This document shows, in pieces, positions 7,363-16,685 of a DNA stretch of 64,000 nucleotides. Numbering within the stretch: the first letter of the stretch is position 1; every line of letters starts with the position of its first letter. Source of the DNA: Xanthomonas sp. 10-10 (GTDB lineage: Bacteria; Pseudomonadota; Gammaproteobacteria; Xanthomonadales; Xanthomonadaceae); assembly GCF_040182365.1 (NCBI RefSeq), contig NZ_CP144460.1, forward strand, positions 4,828,935 through 4,892,934, read 5' to 3'. Both the position numbers and the translations under genes were made by a program. The notes under the pieces were generated by a model that saw only the letters and a program-made list of their open reading frames with translations, was not told the DNA's origin and did no database searches.

Positions 7363-8364
7363 TCAAAGCGCCTTTTCCTGTGAGCCCACGTAGAACTTGT
7401 CGCGCCCGGTCATGACTCTGTTCGCGTCAAGGAAGTCGTTGATTTCCTTCTCGATGCCTTCGGTGAGCGGCGTGACCGGCAACTTCCTCAGCCGTTCGAT
7501 CTCGGCCTTGCTGTCGGACACGCTCATCAGCAGGAACCCCGGGGTGACGGCCAGGCCGTAGGCCAGCTTGGCGGCGAGCAGGAACTTGGTCTGCAACGAA
7601 TAGCCATTGGTCGCGACTTGGCGCGAGATCATGAACCCGGTGAGCAACGGCCAGCGGGTCTTCGCCGCGTCGTCCGGCTTGCCAAGGTAGAGATTGAGCT
7701 TTTCCGGACGGCGGAAGTCGTTCACGTCGGAAGGATCCGTACGGTCGAATACCTTCAGCCAGACAGGCCCAGAGCGCTGGAACAGCTCCCCCGTGGTCTT
7801 GTCGCCATTTCCGCGACACGCCAGCTCGAGCGCCCCGGCTTTCTTGGAGATGCAGTACCACTGGATGCGGTGCGTGTATTCGCCATGATCGCCACCCACG
7901 TAGTCTACCGCCAGATGGCGCCCCCTAATGTTTTCGGCGAAGTCGGAATCGGTCAGGTTTCCGAAAAACTGCATCGGATGTAGCTTGCTATCCACGTTCT
8001 CTATGTCGGCAAACTTCTCCTGCAATTCGTTCTCCGCCAGTACCGACTGCAAGAGGAACGCGGAGTGCCCGCTCGCCGAATCGCTGAGCCAGGACTGCGC
8101 AACCACCCCCTTCTGGATCTTTGTCAGCTTCTTGCCGCTGCGCCGCTCGTACAGCGCAACCATCTCGGCTTCGAGGGTGTCGAGCGCTTCCTTGAAGAGC
8201 TCTTCGGCATAGAGGAACAGCGCGACCTTCTTCAGGTCCTTGATAAACCAGAAACTACTGCGCGCGACAGTTTTCCCCGTTTCCGGCTCTTCGTACTTCA
8301 GTCTCAGCTTGGCATAGGCCGCCTTGAAGTCGGCGTCGATTTCTTTCTCTGTTGGCTTTCCCAT
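7363..8364 (-). CDS. Unrecognised protein, second gene downstream of tssH
   Basis: A 333-residue soluble protein without signal peptide or membrane segments. The N-terminal third is helical and charged (MGKPTEKEIDADFKAAYAKL and on), with a GKKLTKIQKGVV segment; the middle contains RGRHLAVDYVGGDHGEYTHR and aromatic-rich beta-type stretches; the end is helical again. No known family is recognised. It follows the gene at 8457-9374 after 92 bases, in the same direction, and is followed by a PAAR stub. Placement suggests T6SS cargo or its partner. Toxin, immunity or chaperone cannot be told apart from sequence alone. Confidence 0.75.
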   Translation of the reverse strand: MGKPTEKEIDADFKAAYAKLRLKYEEPETGKTVARSSFWFIKDLKKVALFLYAEELFKEALDTLEAEMVALYERRSGKKLTKIQKGVVAQSWLSDSASGHSAFLLQSVLAENELQEKFADIENVDSKLHPMQFFGNLTDSDFAENIRGRHLAVDYVGGDHGEYTHRIQWYCISKKAGALELACRGNGDKTTGELFQRSGPVWLKVFDRTDPSDVNDFRRPEKLNLYLGKPDDAAKTRWPLLTGFMISRQVATNGYSLQTKFLLAAKLAYGLAVTPGFLLMSVSDSKAEIERLRKLPVTPLTEGIEKEINDFLDANRVMTGRDKFYVGSQEKAL

Positions 8365-8456
8365 GGCATCAGCTCCAATCTAGTCCACGTATCCAGGCAC
8401 AGCCCGTGCGCACCGCCTTGCCGCCGGCGAATGTCCTCGCCGGAAGCAGCATCGCC

Positions 8457-9374
8457 TCAGTATTGATATCCGCCGTAGGACGGCGGCGAATCCGCCTGCG
8501 TAGTGCCAACGATCTTGTGCCCGCTCCGATAGGCCCACAAATCCAGCCTTGACGACTGCTCCCCGTTTACTTTCCCATTCTCGTCGCACCAGCAGATCAC
8601 CACCGAAGCATAGGAATTGCGGATCTTCTCGAACTCGCCATAGATCCTCCTCGCCCGCCGCTTGGCCTCGTGGTAGTCGTCGTACTCCAGGGTCACGTAT
8701 TCCCTGCCCTTGGTATCGGTCCAGCCCTCAGAGTCCTGCGTCCGTTTAGGATTACCCATGTGCCGGTCCATGCAATTGGACTTAAAGTTCTTCAACTCCA
8801 TGCCCTTGCTTACGAAGATGGTGAAAGTCGCGCCATGCAGCGATTTCTTGCCGTTGATCCGCTCCTTCAATGCATCCAAATGTCCCGCGTCGCCAGCCTT
8901 GGCGTTGATGTCCCGCTGCAAAGTTTCTGCCTGAGTGGGGGTCATGCGCAGCAATCCCAATCCCTTGTTGTTGACTAGTAGGTACTTACCCTGGCTCTGT
9001 GAGAACTTCGATCCACCCACATCCACTATCAGAACGCCGCAGCTGGACTCGCGTCCGCACTTGCCTACGAATTCGCCCCACATCCGCCCTTCTGCACTGC
9101 TGTAGTTGATATTTTTCGTAGTCATCAGCTCATGGTGATGTTCTTCCAGCTGCTGCTTGCTGATAACCGGGGCTCCCTGCGGCACGTCGATGTCCACCGA
9201 GACCTCGATGTCCTTGCTGGCCAGGCTCCCAGCATTCGGGCTGCCGTCGTAGGCGAACCAGGCACATCCCTGCATCCCCTTCCATGGTTTGAAGGGTGGA
9301 TTGCCACGCAAGTAGTTCGCGTAGATACGTTCCGCCACCGCCTGAGTCACCATCGCCCTGACTGTCGTCGCCAT
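8457..9374 (-). CDS. Unrecognised protein directly downstream of tssH
   Basis: A 305-residue soluble protein whose ATG at 9374 (ribosome site GAGGAA) lies 71 bases after the tssH stop. Visible features: YANYLRGNPPFKPWKG near the N-terminus, repeated Cys (GCAWFAY, KCGRESSCGV, NCMDRH, CWCDEN), a DVGGSKFSQSQGKYLL segment, an Asp/Glu/Arg-rich helix near 240-265 and a Tyr/Gly/Ser-rich C-terminal tail ending GGYQY. No family is recognised. The pair with 7363-8364 forms a likely operon extension of the T6SS genes. A T6SS effector or accessory role is inference from position only. Confidence 0.75.
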   Translation of the reverse strand: MATTVRAMVTQAVAERIYANYLRGNPPFKPWKGMQGCAWFAYDGSPNAGSLASKDIEVSVDIDVPQGAPVISKQQLEEHHHELMTTKNINYSSAEGRMWGEFVGKCGRESSCGVLIVDVGGSKFSQSQGKYLLVNNKGLGLLRMTPTQAETLQRDINAKAGDAGHLDALKERINGKKSLHGATFTIFVSKGMELKNFKSNCMDRHMGNPKRTQDSEGWTDTKGREYVTLEYDDYHEAKRRARRIYGEFEKIRNSYASVVICWCDENGKVNGEQSSRLDLWAYRSGHKIVGTTQADSPPSYGGYQY

Positions 9375-9445
9375 CACGTTCCTCGTCGTGCATTTCCCGG
9401 GTCACCGACGCCTTGGGCGTCGGAGGGCTTCGTATCCACGCCAGC

Positions 9446-12214
9446 TCACTGGAGTTCGTAGTTGAACTGCCGGTCGGCCGCGCGTACGGCCACCTTGGCC
9501 AGCGGCACGCCCCTCACCATCCTGTTCAAGAACTGCCGGCTCACCTCTGGCAACATCGAATTCGTCAAAATCGCATCAATCATCCGCCCCCCCGACTCGC
9601 TCTCGGTACACCGGCTCACCACCAGCTCCACCACCGAGTCGTCGTACTCGAACGGAATCCTGTAGCGCTCCTCGATGCGCTTCTTGATGCGGTTCAACTG
9701 CAACCGCACGATTTGGCCGAGCATGTCGTTGCTCAGCGGGTAGTAAGGAATCGCCACCAACCGCCCGAGCAATGCCGGCGGAAACACCTTCAACAACGGC
9801 TCGCGAATGGCCTTGGCCATGCCTTCGGGATCCGGCATCAGTTCCGGGTCTTTGCACAGGCTGGCAATGAGGTCGGTGCCGGCGTTGCTGGTGAGGATGA
9901 TCAAGGTGTTGCGGAAGTCGATGCGGCGGCCTTCGCCGTCTTCCATCCAGCCCTTGTCGAAGACCTGGAAGAACAGTTCGTGCACGTCGGGGTGGGCTTT
10001 TTCCACTTCGTCCAGCAGCACCACCGAGTAGGGCTTGCGTCGTACTGCTTCAGTGAGCACGCCGCCTTCGCCGTAGCCGACGTAGCCCGGCGGTGCGCCC
10101 TTGAGCGAGGAGACGGTGTGGGCCTCCTGGTATTCGCTCATGTTGATGGTGATCAGGTTCTGTTCGCCGCCGTACAAGGTTTCGGCCAGTGCGAGCGCGG
10201 TTTCGGTCTTGCCCACGCCGGAGGTGCCGGCGAGCAGGAACACGCCGATCGGTTTGTCCGGGTTGTCCAGGCCGGCGCGGCTGGTCTGGATGCGCTTGGC
10301 GATCATCTCCATGGCGTGGTCCTGGCCGATCACGCGCTTGGCCAGCAGTTCGGGCAGGCGCAGCACGGTGTCGATCTCGTTGCGCGCCATGCGCCCAACC
10401 GGGATGCCGGTCCAGTCGGCGACCACGGCGGCCACCGCCTGGTAGTCGACCGTTGGCAAGATCAAGGGCGATTCGCCCTGGAGTGCGCCCAGCTCCGCCT
10501 GTACCAGTTGCAGGCGTGCGAGCAGCGTGTCGCGGTCCACCCGCACCGGTGCGTCGAGCACGGCGGTGTCGCCAGACGCTGCCTGCGCGGCATCTGCATC
10601 GGCATCGGTGTCAGCCTCGGCCTCCGCTTCCAACGCACTGCCGGTGCCTTCCACCGGCGCATTGCCGCTACGCAGTTGTGCACGCAGCGACAGCAGCTCA
10701 TCGACCAATGCTTTCTCGCCAACCCAGCGCTGCTCAAGATCACGCAGGCGGCCGTGTTCGGTTTCCAGCAAGGCTGCACACGCGGCAGCACGCTTCTCCA
10801 CCACGATGCCAATCGCACGCTCGCGCTCGATGATGGCGTGCTCGGTGTCCAGCGCTTCGATGCGGCGGCGGCTGTCGTCCACTTCCGCAGGTGTAGCGTG
10901 CAGGCTGACCGCGACGCGGGCGCAGGCGGTATCGAGCAGGCTCACGGATTTGTCCGGTAGCTGGCGCGCAGGGATATAGCGGTGGCTGAGCTTGACTGCC
11001 GCTTCCAGCGCCTCGTCCAGGATCTGCACACTGTGGTGTTGCTCCATCATCGAGGCGACGCCGCGCATCATGCGCACCGCCTTGGCCTCGTCCGGCTCAT
11101 CCACCTGCACGGCCTGGAAGCGCCGGGTCAGTGCAGGATCTTTCTCGATGTACTTCTTGTATTCGGCAAACGTTGTCGCGCCCACCGTGCGCAAAGTGCC
11201 GCGCGCCAACGCGGGCTTGAGCAGGTTGGCGGCATCGCCGGTGCCGGCTGCGCCACCGGCGCCGACCAGGGTATGCGTTTCATCGACGAACAAAATGATC
11301 GGCTTGGGGCTGGCCTGCACTTCGTCGATGACCGCGCGCAGGCGCTGCTCGAACTCGCCCTTCATGCTGGCGCCGGCCTGCAGCAGGCCCACATCGAGCG
11401 TACGCAGTTGCACGTCCTTCAATGCGGGTGGCACATCGCCGCGTGCGATGCGCTGTGCGAACCCTTCCACCACTGCAGTCTTGCCCACGCCGGCCTCGCC
11501 GACCAGGATCGGGTTGTTCTGGCGGCGGCGCATCAGGATGTCGACCACCTGGCGGATCTCGTCGTCACGGCCGATGATCGGGTCGAGTTTGCCCTCGCGC
11601 GCCTGCGCGGTGAGGTCGGTGGTGAATTTCTTCAGCGCTTCCTGCTTGCCCATCGCAGCCGGGGCGATGGCGCCGCTGGCCTCGCCCGGTGCCGCCGCCT
11701 GGCCCAGCGAGAAGCCATCGCTGGGCAGCAAGCCGTCTTCCGGCGAGCCGGCGACGATCTCGGCGAAGTGCTCGTCCAAGACAGCAGGCTTGAGCTTGTC
11801 GAACTCCTTGGAGATCGCCAGCAATGCATTACGCAAGCCACGCACGCTGAGGATGCCGATCACCAGATAGCCGGTGCGCACCTGCGCCTGCCCAAAGCTG
11901 AGCGAGGCATACACCCAAGCGCGTTCCACCGCTTCTTCGACATTGGCAGACAGGTCGGTGACGGCGGTGGAGCCGCGCGGCAAGCTGTCGAGTGCGGCGG
12001 TGACATCGCGGGCCAGCGCGGACGGGTTGAGCTGGAAGTGTTTGACGATGCGGTGCACGTCCGAGTCCTGCAGCTGCAGCAGCTGATGCAGCCAGTGCAC
12101 CAGCTCCACGTACGGGTTGCCGCGCAGCTTGCAGAACACGGTGGCGCTCTCGATGCCGCGATACGCCAGCGGGTTGAGCTTGCCGAACAGGGCACTGCGG
12201 GAGATCTCGGCCAT
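9446..12214 (-). CDS. tssH: T6SS sheath-recycling AAA+ ATPase TssH (ClpV)
   Basis: A 922-residue Clp/Hsp100 ATPase that unfolds contracted TssB/TssC sheath for reuse in the cytoplasm. Domains: N-domain (about 1-160), AAA1 with Walker A GEAGVGKT and Walker B ILFVDETHT (about 245-310), a coiled middle region, AAA2 with Walker A GTSGVGKT and Walker B VVLLDEVEKAHPDV, and the small C-terminal domain. Just before AAA2 (about 515-550) there is an unusual Ala/Asp/Glu-rich insert (EAEAEADTDADADAAQ). ATG 12214 is chosen by homology; the frame is open upstream into tssG. It is the last recognisable core gene of the run, 67 bases after tssG. Confidence 0.97.
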   Translation of the reverse strand: MAEISRSALFGKLNPLAYRGIESATVFCKLRGNPYVELVHWLHQLLQLQDSDVHRIVKHFQLNPSALARDVTAALDSLPRGSTAVTDLSANVEEAVERAWVYASLSFGQAQVRTGYLVIGILSVRGLRNALLAISKEFDKLKPAVLDEHFAEIVAGSPEDGLLPSDGFSLGQAAAPGEASGAIAPAAMGKQEALKKFTTDLTAQAREGKLDPIIGRDDEIRQVVDILMRRRQNNPILVGEAGVGKTAVVEGFAQRIARGDVPPALKDVQLRTLDVGLLQAGASMKGEFEQRLRAVIDEVQASPKPIILFVDETHTLVGAGGAAGTGDAANLLKPALARGTLRTVGATTFAEYKKYIEKDPALTRRFQAVQVDEPDEAKAVRMMRGVASMMEQHHSVQILDEALEAAVKLSHRYIPARQLPDKSVSLLDTACARVAVSLHATPAEVDDSRRRIEALDTEHAIIERERAIGIVVEKRAAACAALLETEHGRLRDLEQRWVGEKALVDELLSLRAQLRSGNAPVEGTGSALEAEAEADTDADADAAQAASGDTAVLDAPVRVDRDTLLARLQLVQAELGALQGESPLILPTVDYQAVAAVVADWTGIPVGRMARNEIDTVLRLPELLAKRVIGQDHAMEMIAKRIQTSRAGLDNPDKPIGVFLLAGTSGVGKTETALALAETLYGGEQNLITINMSEYQEAHTVSSLKGAPPGYVGYGEGGVLTEAVRRKPYSVVLLDEVEKAHPDVHELFFQVFDKGWMEDGEGRRIDFRNTLIILTSNAGTDLIASLCKDPELMPDPEGMAKAIREPLLKVFPPALLGRLVAIPYYPLSNDMLGQIVRLQLNRIKKRIEERYRIPFEYDDSVVELVVSRCTESESGGRMIDAILTNSMLPEVSRQFLNRMVRGVPLAKVAVRAADRQFNYELQ

Positions 12215-12281
12215 GGTGCGTCCTTCGAAGTCGGTACGTTGCGTGTGAGTGTGAGTGGCAGTGGCAGTGGTAGCGATGCGG

Positions 12282-13322
12282 TCAACCGGAGGGGTGAAGC
12301 ACCACCTCGTCGGCGTCGGCGATGCTCCAGGCGCGGCGGCCGATCCAGGTATCCAGGCCCAGCCGGCTATTGCGCGCCAGCTGCGGGGTGGGCACCTCGT
12401 CGGCCTTGAGCAATAGCTGCAGCTCCCAGTCGAACTCGTCGCCCAGATAGCTGCGCACCGCGGCGGTAAGCTGGCGCAGCGCCTGGCCACCGGGCAGGAA
12501 GCGTTGAAATGCGATGCGCGGCAATGGCCCCAGCCGGATGCGCACGCGCTGTTGCGCACCGCGCACCTGTGCACCGACCACGCTATCCACACCCAGCCGC
12601 GCATTTCGTGGGCCCAGGCCTAGTTGGAACTGCGCACCGGCGGGAAGCCGCATCCATTCGGCAATGAATTCCTGCACCTGCACCGGCCAGTCGAACAGTT
12701 GCTGCAGCACGGCACGCAAGCCTTCCGGTGTGCGCGTGGCCGCGCCAAACCGGCCGGCGTGATAGCGGCGCGCTTCGTCCGGCAGCGCATCGCGCTCGCG
12801 CAGGTGTGGGCTGGCGATGCCCACCAGTGCATCCAGCCATGCGCGAAACTGATCGCTGGCTTCTCGCTCGGCCTGCACGCTGGGCTGCGCCTGCGCCCAG
12901 GCGCGATAGAACAGGCTGAGCATGCGGTGATGGAACACATCGGCAAACGCCGCAAAGGTGCCGTCCTTGGCTTGCTGCGCACGCTCGATGGCGTATTCGG
13001 TCAGGTGCAGCGGCAGCGGCGCGTTGGGGCCGAATAGCCCCAGAAACACGCCATACAAAGCCGCTGGTCGATCGCCGGTTGCCGGCACGTAACGCTCAAG
13101 CGCGCGCGGCGCGAAGGCCAGCGATGGCGTATGCCGCAAACGCAGCACATCGTCACTGGCGCGCGCCGATTCACCCAGGCGCGGCTGCTGCGGATGGCAA
13201 CGCTCGATCGCGCGCAAGGCCGCGAACGGGGTGAAGTCCTGGATCCGGGTCTGCAGCGCCTGTGCCAGCGCGGCAGCACCGGTGCTCACAGGCGCGGTCG
13301 GGAGCCGGGCTGGGCTGGCCAT
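12282..13322 (-). CDS. tssG: T6SS baseplate protein TssG
   Basis: A 346-residue protein of the VasB/ImpH family, part of the baseplate wedge with TssE, TssF and TssK. Typical features are seen: ALRAIERCHPQQPRLGES and LRLRHTPSLAF near the N-terminus, and NSRLGLDTWIG near the C-terminus. The ATG at 13322 overlaps tssF by 37 bases, indicating coupled translation. Length is normal for the family. Confidence 0.95.
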   Translation of the reverse strand: MASPARLPTAPVSTGAAALAQALQTRIQDFTPFAALRAIERCHPQQPRLGESARASDDVLRLRHTPSLAFAPRALERYVPATGDRPAALYGVFLGLFGPNAPLPLHLTEYAIERAQQAKDGTFAAFADVFHHRMLSLFYRAWAQAQPSVQAEREASDQFRAWLDALVGIASPHLRERDALPDEARRYHAGRFGAATRTPEGLRAVLQQLFDWPVQVQEFIAEWMRLPAGAQFQLGLGPRNARLGVDSVVGAQVRGAQQRVRIRLGPLPRIAFQRFLPGGQALRQLTAAVRSYLGDEFDWELQLLLKADEVPTPQLARNSRLGLDTWIGRRAWSIADADEVVLHPSG

Positions 13323-15169
13323 CGTGCCACCTCGTTGCGTTCGGTGGTGCGCAACACGGTTTCGGTAAAGGAATTCACCGAAACGTAGCGCGCAAAGAAG
13401 TGCCGCAGTACCGAAGCCAGTAGAAACGCACCGGTGCCTTCGAAGGCTGCGTCTTCGCAGGTGAGCGTGATCTCCAGGCCGCGGCCGAAGGTGATCGGGC
13501 CGGGCACCGGAATCCGCCGCACGATCGGCGTGCCGGTAACCTGCTTGACCCCTTCGATCTGCCGCTGCGCCGAGGCATCGAACGGGTCGCAGTACAGGGT
13601 GAGGATCTCGCGCAGCGCCGCCGCACCGTTGGGTCCATCTTCGAACAGCGACAGGTAATTGAGCTGCAACTGGCTGAGCAGGCGCCACGCGGTCTGCCCG
13701 TCGGACACCGCCGGGCGCGGCTTGGTCGGCCCGGCCACGCAGCGCACGCTGCGCACCGGCACACCGCTGTCCATGCTGAAGTCGGTAGTGCCCTTGCCCA
13801 CCGGCATGTGCAACGGCAGGTCGCGGTTGCTGCACCACAGCTGCAGCCCGAGCTGACGCAGGTTGCTGGCGCGGGCCTGGTCGTTGGCATCGACCAGGCT
13901 GACGAACACCTCGCTGCCTACGTAGCTGGAGCGCGCGCCATCGCGGCGTTGCCGCGCCGACAGTAGCCGTGGCTCGCGACGCATGCTGTAGAACGCGCCA
14001 TGCCGCGCATGCCACGTGCGCGCATCGCCGCCATAGAACGCGGTGAAGCGTTGTTCCGGCTCCTGGCGATCGCCGAAGCCTTCCACCTCGCCCAGATGAT
14101 GGATCTCGAAATCCATCGGCCGGGTGCGATCGGCCAGCACATGATATTCGTGCTGGCCGGCCTGCAGATGGATGCGATCGGCGCGGCGTTCGAACAGGTT
14201 GATGGCCGGCGTGCAGAACAGGGTGAAGTGTTCGGCGCTCACTGCGGCGGCCAGGCTGGGCACGCTGCGCGACAGCAGAATCACCACCTCGAAACTGGCG
14301 CCGTGCAGGCGACGCAACGCAGCGCGCAAACCGGTGAGTTCGGCAAACAGGAAGCGCTCCGGGCACGCGAAGTATTCCTGCAGCAAGCGGTAGCCACTGA
14401 AGGAGCGTCCGTCGTACGGAATCAGGCTGTCTTCATCGGCATAGCCGCGCATCTGTAACGCGTCGTCGCCCTGCAGCGTTTGCAATGGCGCTCCCTGCGC
14501 ATCGCTGCCGCGCACCAGCACGGCGCTGGTGTCGGCATGCAGTTGTTCGTACAGCCGCTTGGGCAGGCCATCGGCACCGGCCAGGAACAGCGGCAACCGG
14601 TCCAGCGCCAGGCCTTGGGTCTGGGCACCGCCCACCAGCTCGAAGCGCAAGCGGATGCCGGCGCGCACGTTGCGCCCGGGCGGTAACGCGACGCCTGCCG
14701 CCGCCAACGCGGCCGGCGATTCCAGGTACTTGGCTTCGGCCAGCTGCAGCGGCCACAGCGTCACCGCATGCGCGGTGCGAAATTCGCAGGCGGTGCGCTC
14801 ACCGGCGCCGATCAGGCTGCGCAGTGCGCTATGGCGCGGCACGCTGACACCGGCGCTCAGGCCGCTGTCTTTCAGGTCCGGCTGCAACTGCACCACCGCC
14901 ATCGATGGCAGCGGCGCCAGGTAGTGCGGGTAGACCATTTCCAGCAGGTGCTGGGTGAAGACCGGGTACTGCGCGTCCAGCTTGAGTTGCACGCGCGCAG
15001 CCAAAAACGCAAACCCTTCGAGCAGGCGCTCCACATACGGGTCGGCGCATTCGAACGCATCCAGCCCCAGCCGCCCGGCGATCTTGGGATACTCGCGCGC
15101 AAACTCGGCGCCCATGTCGCGCACGTGCTGCAATTCGCGGGTGTAGTACGGGAGCAGGCGCGGGTCCAT
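13286..15169 (-). CDS. tssF: T6SS baseplate protein TssF
   Basis: A 627-residue VasA/ImpG family protein. The N-terminus MDPRLLPYYTRELQHVRDMG and the segments YPKIAGRLGL and DPYVERLLEGFAFLAARVQL are diagnostic, as are the C-terminal FGRGLEITL and ARYVSVNSFTET. With TssG it forms the baseplate wedge that docks on the membrane complex. The start is 4 bases after the tssE stop, inside the operon. Confidence 0.96.
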   Translation of the reverse strand: MDPRLLPYYTRELQHVRDMGAEFAREYPKIAGRLGLDAFECADPYVERLLEGFAFLAARVQLKLDAQYPVFTQHLLEMVYPHYLAPLPSMAVVQLQPDLKDSGLSAGVSVPRHSALRSLIGAGERTACEFRTAHAVTLWPLQLAEAKYLESPAALAAAGVALPPGRNVRAGIRLRFELVGGAQTQGLALDRLPLFLAGADGLPKRLYEQLHADTSAVLVRGSDAQGAPLQTLQGDDALQMRGYADEDSLIPYDGRSFSGYRLLQEYFACPERFLFAELTGLRAALRRLHGASFEVVILLSRSVPSLAAAVSAEHFTLFCTPAINLFERRADRIHLQAGQHEYHVLADRTRPMDFEIHHLGEVEGFGDRQEPEQRFTAFYGGDARTWHARHGAFYSMRREPRLLSARQRRDGARSSYVGSEVFVSLVDANDQARASNLRQLGLQLWCSNRDLPLHMPVGKGTTDFSMDSGVPVRSVRCVAGPTKPRPAVSDGQTAWRLLSQLQLNYLSLFEDGPNGAAALREILTLYCDPFDASAQRQIEGVKQVTGTPIVRRIPVPGPITFGRGLEITLTCEDAAFEGTGAFLLASVLRHFFARYVSVNSFTETVLRTTERNEVARWPAQPGSRPRL

Positions 15170-15173
15170 GGGA

Positions 15174-15677
15174 TCAGCCGTGGCCCTCCATCACTTCAAG
15201 CCGGCCGGTTTCCAGGTCCAGTGCGGTCTTCAGATACAGGTTCAACGGCAGCGGCTGCGCCCACATCTCCGATTGAATGGTGAACAGCAGCGAGCGCTTG
15301 TCCATGCGCGCGGTGTCGGCATGCACGCTTACGCGCAAGGTGTCGGCGATCAGGCGTGGCTCGAAGGCCAGGATGGCGTCGCGAATGCGCTGCTGCAGCG
15401 CGGCCGCATCGATCCCGGACACGGCTGCGCCGGCCAGATCCGGGATGCCGAAGTTGAGCACCGAGCGACGGATCTGCGGATGCGCGTCCAGCGGCCGGCT
15501 GGTTTCCAGATTGACCGCGTTCAACAGCCACGACAGATCGCGGATCACGCACTCGCGCAGACGTGTGGCCGAGATCACGCGTTGCTCGCGGCTCTCTTCG
15601 CGCTGGCTGGGTGCGGCATCGGTGAGCCGGTCCAGCAGCGAGGGCTGCAGGCGTTCGGTGGTGGTGAGCTCGGCCAT
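15174..15677 (-). CDS. tssE: T6SS baseplate protein TssE (gp25-like)
   Basis: A 167-residue protein with the GPW/gp25 lysozyme-like wedge fold. Family marks are LLDRLTD, a long segment ending LRECVIRDLSWLLNA, and VLNFGIPDLAG. TssE links the sheath to the baseplate and starts sheath polymerisation. ATG 15677, 5 bases after the tagJ stop, is preferred; the longer open frame upstream lies inside tagJ. Confidence 0.94.
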   Translation of the reverse strand: MAELTTTERLQPSLLDRLTDAAPSQREESREQRVISATRLRECVIRDLSWLLNAVNLETSRPLDAHPQIRRSVLNFGIPDLAGAAVSGIDAAALQQRIRDAILAFEPRLIADTLRVSVHADTARMDKRSLLFTIQSEMWAQPLPLNLYLKTALDLETGRLEVMEGHG

Positions 15678-15682
15678 GAAGA

Positions 15683-16477
15683 TCAATACGCGTCGAACTG
15701 CAGCTCGCGCACCTCGAGCAGCGCAACCTCGCGCGACTCGGTGCCGAGCATACGTTGGCCCAGGCCGATTTCGCCTTGCGCACCTTCGGTCCATTCGGTG
15801 CGGCGCGCCAGTTGCAGCTCGCCTGCATCCAGATGTTCGCTACCGGGATATCGCACCGGCATATACCCAAATACCTGGCCGCCATTGCGCCACAGCACGC
15901 TCACCGGCGCCCACACGGTGTCGCGCAGGTCCACCGGCGCTTCGAAGCGCAGCTGATGGATGTGCTGCAACGGTGCCCAGGCATAGTCGCTGTCGAGCAT
16001 CAGTTCGATACATGGCCCGAAGCGTGCATCGGCATCGGACAGCCATTCGAAGCGCTCGCCATCGAGCACGCCCGCGCTTGCCGGTGCCAGTTCGAAGGCT
16101 TGCGCACGCAACGCGTTCGCCTGCGCGCCATGGCCTTGCGCCGATAGCCGCAGCGCCTGCAGATGCAGCGCCAGCCACTCGGCCGGCTCGCCGATCACGT
16201 GCGGCAAGTGGGTGCCGGCAAACACCTGCGCCCGTGTCTGTTCGCCCTGCAGCACGGTGAGATAGGTCTGCACCAACGGCTGGGTGGTGCCATCCAGCTC
16301 GCCGCAGGCACGCAACTGGTCGGCCGCACGCGACCACTGGCCCAGCACGGACAGCAGCTGAAACAGGAACACGCGCTGCGCAGCATCGGCCGGTTGCCGA
16401 CGTACCTGCTGCACCAGCTGTTGCAATGCCTGCGCCGGCTCGCCACGGGCAAGCAGGGTCTGTGCGGTGGCATCCAT
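15683..16477 (-). CDS. tagJ: T6SS accessory protein TagJ (ImpE/SciE family)
   Basis: A 264-residue ImpE-family protein. The N-terminal half is helical and TPR-like (LLARGEPAQALQQLVQQVRR, FLFQLLSVLGQWSRAADQL); the C-terminal half holds WAPVSVLWRNGGQVFGYMPV, typical of ImpE. In other species TagJ binds TssB and modulates sheath disassembly by TssH. Start at ATG 16477 with an AAGGA ribosome site. The gene lies between hcp and tssE, as usual for this T6SS type. Confidence 0.92.
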   Translation of the reverse strand: MDATAQTLLARGEPAQALQQLVQQVRRQPADAAQRVFLFQLLSVLGQWSRAADQLRACGELDGTTQPLVQTYLTVLQGEQTRAQVFAGTHLPHVIGEPAEWLALHLQALRLSAQGHGAQANALRAQAFELAPASAGVLDGERFEWLSDADARFGPCIELMLDSDYAWAPLQHIHQLRFEAPVDLRDTVWAPVSVLWRNGGQVFGYMPVRYPGSEHLDAGELQLARRTEWTEGAQGEIGLGQRMLGTESREVALLEVRELQFDAY

Positions 16478-16685
16478 CGCGCGTGTCCTTGTCGAAGAAG
16501 GTGGCGGTGTCATCGTCGACACCGCCGGTGATTGCATTGCAGGCATCGGGTACAGCAGCACACCCTCGCGCGCGGTTGCCGGAGAACCGAGGGCGACGCG
16601 ATGCAGCCGGCATGAACGCGTGGCGCATGCCGATCTCCCATCCGCTTCGCTATCCGGCGATCTCGCACGCGGTCTGCGTGGCGCG

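Noticed and set aside
9413..12409. Long plus-strand open frames antisense to tssH
   Set aside because: GC-rich codon bias keeps the antisense frame open; the products have no domain and tssH on the other strand is certain.
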